Both the position numbers and the translations under genes were made by a program. Shown here piece after piece: positions 43,784-48,042 of a stretch of 48,042 bases of DNA. Source of the DNA: Ilumatobacter sp. (GTDB taxonomy: Bacteria > Actinomycetota > Acidimicrobiia > Acidimicrobiales > Ilumatobacteraceae); contig NZ_JASJCS010000032.1 in assembly GCF_030065885.1 (NCBI RefSeq), forward strand, positions 1-48,042, in the 5' to 3' direction. The notes beneath the pieces were generated by a model, which worked only from the letters and a program-made list of their open reading frames with translations, did not search any database and was not told the origin of the DNA. How positions within the stretch are numbered: the stretch's first letter is position 1; every line of letters starts with the position of its first letter.

Positions 43784-45072
43784 CGCTGGCTGGCCTTCAG
43801 TGCACGTTCGAGGTCCTCGACGATGTCGTCCGGATCCTCCAACCCGACCGAGAGCCGCACGAGGTCCTCGCTGATGCCCGCCATCTCGAGCTGGTCGGGT
43901 GTCATCTGCCCGTGCGTCGTCGAGCCCGGGTGGATCACGAGCGTCTTGGCGTCACCGACGTTCGCGAGGTGCGACGCGAGCTGAACCGCCTCGATGAACT
44001 TGCGGCCGGCGTCGCGGCCACCCCGCACCCCGAAGCTCAGGATCGCCCCTGCGCCTTTCGGGTAGAGCCGAGCGGCGAGCTCGTGATCGGGGTGTGTCGG
44101 CACCCGCGGGTGCTTCACCCACGTCACGGCATCGTTGGCCTGCAGCATCTCGAGCACGCGGTCGGTGTTCTCGACGTGGCGCGCCATCCGCAGCGGCAGC
44201 GTCTCGATGCCCTGCAGCAGCGTGAACGCATTGTGTGGGCTCATGCACGCACCGAAGTCGCGCAGGCCCTCGGCGCGGGCGCGCATCCCGAGCGCGGCTG
44301 GGCCGAACTCCTCGGCGAACACGATGCCGTGGTAGCCGTCGTACGGCTCGGTCAGCGTCGGGAACTTGTCGGTCGCCGCCCAGTCGAAGCGGCCGCCGTC
44401 GACGACCACGCCGCCGAGCGCGACACCGTGACCCCCGAGGAACTTCGTGATCGAGTGCGTCACGATGTCGGCGCCGTGCTCGATCGGCCGGATGAGGTAC
44501 GGCGTCGAGAACGTCGAGTCGACCATCAGTGGCAGCTCGTTGCGGTGGGCGACGCCGGCCACGGCCTCGATGTCCATGATCTCGATGCCCGGGTTGCCGA
44601 GCGTCTCGCCGTAGACGATCTTCGTGTTCGGCTGGATGGCCGCCTCGAACGCCGCCGGGTCGCGCGGGTCGACGAACGTCGTCGTGATCCCGAACCTCGG
44701 GAACGTGTGCTTCATCGCGTTGTACGAACCGCCGTAGAGGTTCTTCGACGAGACGATGTGGTCGCCGGCGTTCAGCAGCGAGGCGACGGCGAGGTGCAGC
44801 GCGGCCGTGCCGCTGGCGGTGCACACGGCACCGACCCCTCCCTCCATCGCGGCGATGCGCTCCTCGAGCACCGCGACGGTCGGGTTCGAGATGCGGCTGT
44901 AGATGTGGCCGGGCGCCTCGAGGTTGAACAGCGCCGCCGCCTCGTCGGTGTCGGGGAACGAGTACGACGTCGTGAAGTAGATCGGAACCGCTCGTGCGCC
45001 GGTCGTCGGGTCAGGGCGCTGGCCGGCGTGCAGGCTCAGCGTGTCGAAGCGCAAGAAGTCGGGCTCCACCAT
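43780..45072 (-). CDS. metY: O-acetylhomoserine aminocarboxypropyltransferase (sulfhydrylase)
   Basis: 430 residues, full length for MetY. PLP-binding K210 lies in [12 protein letters not shown]. Other family blocks: [65 protein letters not shown] and a C-terminal [20 protein letters not shown]. It forms homocysteine from O-acetylhomoserine and sulfide. It overlaps the hydrolase gene by 4 nt. I looked for a SAM riboswitch in its 284-bp leader and saw none. Confidence 0.93.
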   Translation of the reverse strand: MVEPDFLRFDTLSLHAGQRPDPTTGARAVPIYFTTSYSFPDTDEAAALFNLEAPGHIYSRISNPTVAVLEERIAAMEGGVGAVCTASGTAALHLAVASLLNAGDHIVSSKNLYGGSYNAMKHTFPRFGITTTFVDPRDPAAFEAAIQPNTKIVYGETLGNPGIEIMDIEAVAGVAHRNELPLMVDSTFSTPYLIRPIEHGADIVTHSITKFLGGHGVALGGVVVDGGRFDWAATDKFPTLTEPYDGYHGIVFAEEFGPAALGMRARAEGLRDFGACMSPHNAFTLLQGIETLPLRMARHVENTDRVLEMLQANDAVTWVKHPRVPTHPDHELAARLYPKGAGAILSFGVRGGRDAGRKFIEAVQLASHLANVGDAKTLVIHPGSTTHGQMTPDQLEMAGISEDLVRLSVGLEDPDDIVEDLERALKASQR

Positions 45073-45356
45073 GCGGCGACACTACCGCTGACGTCTGGAA
45101 GGTCGCCGAGCCGGCTTCGCCGCGAGCAGCCAGCCAACGACGCCCATCTCGCCGGCCGGCCGCGACGCAGCACTCAGGTGGGCCAGCGTCGAAGCGGTAG
45201 CGGAGGCGGCGAGCTCGGGAGGCGCAGCCAGTCATCTCGCGGGAAGTCGGCCGCGCGCGTATGGGCAGGGAGGCGAGGAGCGCGGCGAGCGAGGCCCGCA
45301 GCTCCCGGTAGGCGAGAGTTACTCGCTCGAGCCCGTGCGCAGCCCGTTGAGAACGG
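45073..45356. other. Intergenic region upstream of metY
   Basis: 284 bp of GC-rich sequence between metY and the beta-propeller lipoprotein gene. No gene, terminator with T-run or riboswitch core was recognised. It should hold the metY promoter. Confidence 0.5.
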
Positions 45357-46736
45357 TCACGTCGGCGACCAGAAGGCGACGTCGCCCTCGACCAGGAAGC
45401 TGGATGCGCCCGACGTGGTGGCGTCGTGGATCCACACCCCGGACTCGCCGGATTGCGACGCTCCGACGTGGGTGAAGTAGCGGCCGTCGGGCGACCACAG
45501 GGTCTGGCTCCGCACGTACTGATCCCAGAACGGGAGGTACCCGGTGAGCAGGGTGTCGTCGACGTCGAACATCGCGGTGCTGGTCCGGTTGCCGTCGAGG
45601 TCGTAGACGTCCCACTGGCCGAGGCCGGCGAACGCAGTCCTGACCAGCACCCGCGAGCCGGTCGGGTCGAACATGGGTGCGACGGTCGGTTCGCCGCTCA
45701 GTCGTCGCGTCGTCCGGTCGGCGGTGTTCACGATCCAGAGCCCGCGCGTCAAGCTCGTGGGCGTCGCCGAGGCCGGGGCACCGCGGAGGGCGTTGACGGC
45801 GTCGGGGTCGACCGGCGCGAACGACGCGACCGCGAGATGATCGCCGGTGTCGGCGATGTCGAAGAGCACGAACTGCTCGAACGACGCCAGCTCGGCGATC
45901 GAGCCGGTCGCGAGGTCGTAGGCGACGAGACCCCTGCGCTCATCGGACTCGGCGGTGAAGTAGACGATGTCGTCGGTCGGATGCCAGGCCGGCGCCTGAT
46001 GCCCGCCGGAGACGAATCCGAGCGGCTCGAGACCGCCGTCGACGTCGACGATCCGCATGTCGGTGGCGACGTGGGAGACCAGCCGGTCGCCCTGGGGTGA
46101 GAAGTCCGAGTAGTACGGCAGGCCGAGATCGATCAGCGCGAACGGCGCGTCCCCGGCGTCGTCCGAATCGTTCGCGAGGTCGACGATCACCACGCCGAAG
46201 CCGTCGGGCGACGGCGTGAGCGCGAGCACGCTCGATGCGGTCGGGTCGAAGGTGATGTAGTCGGGCCGGCCGGGGAGTGGGTGGGTCGAGTGGTCGGCGC
46301 CGTCGACCGAGGCGGTCACGAGCTCCCACGTGGTGCCGTCGGGGCTGCTCGTCCAGGCGAGGCGGCGGCCGTCGGGCGACCAGATCGGCTGCCAGATGAT
46401 CGCGTCCTCGTCGGTGGAGTAGGTGGCGACCTTCGTGCCGTCGGCGCGGTACGACGCGAGCGCGTCGGCGCCGCCGTCGCGATCGTGCACGATCACCAGG
46501 CTGTTCGCTGCGCCGTCGACGATGGGCTCGCCGGAGGGAACCCCGGGCGTCGGCGCCGCCGGGTTGCTGGGTTCGGCGGTGGTCGCCGGGGCGCCGGCGT
46601 CCTCGGCGGCCGCCGCACCGACCTCTGCCGTGGTCGACGGAACCGACCCGACCTCCCGCTCGGTGTAGCCGGCGGAGTCGCTACATGCGGCCGCGACCAC
46701 AGCGGCGGCTGCGAGCAGGATCGATCGGTGCCTCAC
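45357..46736 (-). CDS. TolB/PD40-like beta-propeller lipoprotein
   Basis: 459 residues. A lipoprotein signal ends in VAAAC (Cys18), then an Ala/Thr/Pro linker to about residue 75. Repeats with the PD40 core WSPDGRRLAW, FDPTASSVLAL, FSPQGDRLVSH, WHPTDDIVYF, FDPTGSRVLV and WSPDGRYFTH mark a six-bladed propeller. It is expected outside the membrane and may bind proteins or ligands; function unknown. Confidence 0.88.
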   Translation of the reverse strand: MRHRSILLAAAAVVAAACSDSAGYTEREVGSVPSTTAEVGAAAAEDAGAPATTAEPSNPAAPTPGVPSGEPIVDGAANSLVIVHDRDGGADALASYRADGTKVATYSTDEDAIIWQPIWSPDGRRLAWTSSPDGTTWELVTASVDGADHSTHPLPGRPDYITFDPTASSVLALTPSPDGFGVVIVDLANDSDDAGDAPFALIDLGLPYYSDFSPQGDRLVSHVATDMRIVDVDGGLEPLGFVSGGHQAPAWHPTDDIVYFTAESDERRGLVAYDLATGSIAELASFEQFVLFDIADTGDHLAVASFAPVDPDAVNALRGAPASATPTSLTRGLWIVNTADRTTRRLSGEPTVAPMFDPTGSRVLVRTAFAGLGQWDVYDLDGNRTSTAMFDVDDTLLTGYLPFWDQYVRSQTLWSPDGRYFTHVGASQSGESGVWIHDATTSGASSFLVEGDVAFWSPT

Positions 46737-46803
46737 CGGGGGAGCTTCCCACGTAGCTCGCGGCGATGGCGCCTCGTCCGCCGGTCCGCAGCAACCGCCT
46801 CGA

Positions 46804-48042
46804 TCAGTCGGCCGTCATCCTGTACCTGATCGGCAGCGACTTATGGCCGCCGACGAACGTGGTCTTCATCGTCGCGGGGTCACCTGCGAGCTCGATGTGC
46901 TCGATGCGGGGGACCAGCGCCCCGAACAGGCTCCGCATCTCGTTGCGAGCCAGCTGGGCGCCCAGGCAGAAGTGGATGCCGTAGCCGAAGCTGATGTTCT
47001 TGTCCGCGTTCGGGCGCTCGATGTCGAATCGCAACGGGTCGTCGAACACCTTCGGGTCGAGGTTGGCTGCCTTGTACGACAGGTAGAGCCAGTCCCCCTT
47101 GCGGACCTCCTGCCCGAGGATCTCGGTGTCCTCCTGCGCCGTGCGCATGAAGTGGCGGACCGGCGCCGTCCACCGGATCATCTCCTCGACGGCGTTGTTG
47201 AGCAGATCGGGCTGCCGCCGCAACATGGCGAGCTGGTCGGGGTTCTCGACCAGCGCGTGCATGCCACCCGCCATCGCCGACGACGTCGTGTCGTGCCCCG
47301 CGGTCGCGACGATCACGTAGTACCCCATCGTCTCGAGATCCGGCATCGGGGTGCCGTCGATCTGCCCGTTGGCGATCAGCGTGGCGAGGTCGTCGCCGGG
47401 GTTCGCACGGCGGTCGGCGGTGAGGCCGGTGAAGTACGCGTAGAAGTCGGCGAGGACTTCGGCGATCACCTCCGGGCTGATCTCGTCGCGCTGCAGGTCG
47501 GGATCCTGCCCTCCGAAGAGCTGCTGGGTGAGGGTGAGCATGCGCGGGTAGTCGTCCTCGGGCAGCCCGAGGATCTGCAGGATCACCTGGAGCGGGTAGG
47601 GCAGCGCAATGTCGACGGCGAAGTCGCACTCACCATCCATCGCCTCCATCGTCGCGACCGCCTGGCGGCTGAGCTCGGTGAGCCGATCGTCGAGGCGTTT
47701 GACGCTGGCCGGCTTGAACCAGTCGGCGGTCAGCCGCCTGTACTTCGGGTGCTCGGGCGGGTCCATGTGGATCAGCGTCTTGATGTCGAGCTGGCGGGCA
47801 TCGATGGTCGCCTGGTCCTGCAGCACCGCCTCGGGGCCGTTCGTGAAGAGCCCGGGTTGTCGCTCGATGTCGAGCACTGCGCCATGGTCGATCACCGCCC
47901 AGAACGGCGCGAATCCTTCCCGCTCTATCCGGTGGATGCCGCCCTGTTCGTGCAGCGCGAGCGCGGTTCGGTTCCAGTCGTCCAGGTCGCCCCACCGGTG
48001 GTTGTCCGTGAAGATGTCGTGTGGCGCCGGCGCCCCGACCGT
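46804..48042 (-). CDS. Cytochrome P450, 5' end beyond the window
   Basis: The frame is open to the window edge (413 codons with stop); an internal GTG near 47895 is not the true start because family-like sequence (FTDNHRWGDLDDWNRTAL) continues upstream. I-helix AGHDTTSS, the ExxR as EMIR, and the haem loop FGYGIHFCLGAQLAR with the axial Cys are all intact. The pattern resembles actinobacterial CYP125/CYP142-like steroid or alkyl-chain oxidases, but this is a guess from motif style. The electron partner is not in the window. Confidence 0.92.
   Translation of the reverse strand, partial: TVGAPAPHDIFTDNHRWGDLDDWNRTALALHEQGGIHRIEREGFAPFWAVIDHGAVLDIERQPGLFTNGPEAVLQDQATIDARQLDIKTLIHMDPPEHPKYRRLTADWFKPASVKRLDDRLTELSRQAVATMEAMDGECDFAVDIALPYPLQVILQILGLPEDDYPRMLTLTQQLFGGQDPDLQRDEISPEVIAEVLADFYAYFTGLTADRRANPGDDLATLIANGQIDGTPMPDLETMGYYVIVATAGHDTTSSAMAGGMHALVENPDQLAMLRRQPDLLNNAVEEMIRWTAPVRHFMRTAQEDTEILGQEVRKGDWLYLSYKAANLDPKVFDDPLRFDIERPNADKNISFGYGIHFCLGAQLARNEMRSLFGALVPRIEHIELAGDPATMKTTFVGGHKSLPIRYRMTAD

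Noticed and set aside
45073..45356. SAM riboswitch upstream of metY
   Set aside because: No conserved SAM-I, SAM-II or SAM-IV core could be recognised in the leader.

Overview
This is a 48 kb piece of a high-GC bacterial chromosome. Mycothiol-dependent DinB-fold proteins, DUF222-HNH nucleases, an actinobacterial SOS box, strong G/C third-position bias, 4-nt gene overlaps and apparently leaderless transcripts point to Actinomycetota. An Acidimicrobiia/Ilumatobacter-like host is my inference, not a proof. No rRNA operon, complete tRNA or CRISPR array is visible.

Layout. 1-1.9 kb: a complete IS256-family element, then the displaced 3' half of a CAT-anticodon tRNA with its native terminator, which marks the right border of an integrated element extending left out of the window. 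1.9-4.7 kb (-): an ABC half-exporter translationally coupled to an unusual P-loop protein. 5.0-7.6 kb (+): an Asp-rich anchored envelope protein, a histidine kinase and an OmpR-type regulator in one operon. 7.6-8.6 kb: gene remnants. 8.6-12.7 kb: a DinB-like protein, an anchored NTF2-like protein and a winged-helix/NTPase/TPR regulator. 12.9-15.4 kb (+): a secreted AOC-like barrel protein, a PhyH dioxygenase and a homocysteine S-methyltransferase. 15.6-21 kb: a small orphan, a PGN_0703-type putative restriction endonuclease, an M14 peptidase lipoprotein, an MMPL/RND exporter and a K+ channel. 21-29.2 kb: a TetR-headed operon facing a five-gene operon whose genes all overlap by 4 nt (sulfatase, MBL hydrolase, SRPBCC, sulfatase-DJ-1 fusion, DUF1330-like duplicate). 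29.2-36.3 kb: a MazEF-like pair, an SDR with its TetR regulator and a perfect palindromic operator, a second PhyH, a MaoC-like enzyme, an MDMPI-fold enzyme, a Cys-rich MerR facing a cytochrome b/molybdopterin oxidoreductase, and an XRE-nucleotidyltransferase pair. 36.4-48 kb: hydroxyacyl-CoA dehydrogenase, methyltransferase, GNAT, an amber-interrupted SOS-controlled DUF222-HNH gene and a paralogue remnant, the selenoprotein below, VOC, DUF1801, metY with a coupled hydrolase, a beta-propeller lipoprotein and a cytochrome P450 cut by the window end.

Most striking signal: at 41453-41938 a TlpA/DsbE-like thioredoxin-fold lipoprotein runs through two in-frame TGA codons, and these fall exactly on the two cysteines of the CxxC redox motif (W-U-P-F-U-R-R-E-A-P). 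A hairpin with a GGTC apical loop lies 17 nt after the second TGA, close to the layout of the E. coli fdhF SECIS. The simplest reading is a double-selenocysteine (UxxU) thioredoxin-like selenoprotein that ordinary gene calling would split into two fragments. No selA/selB/selC/selD is in this window, so the host's ability to insert selenocysteine must be confirmed elsewhere in the genome.
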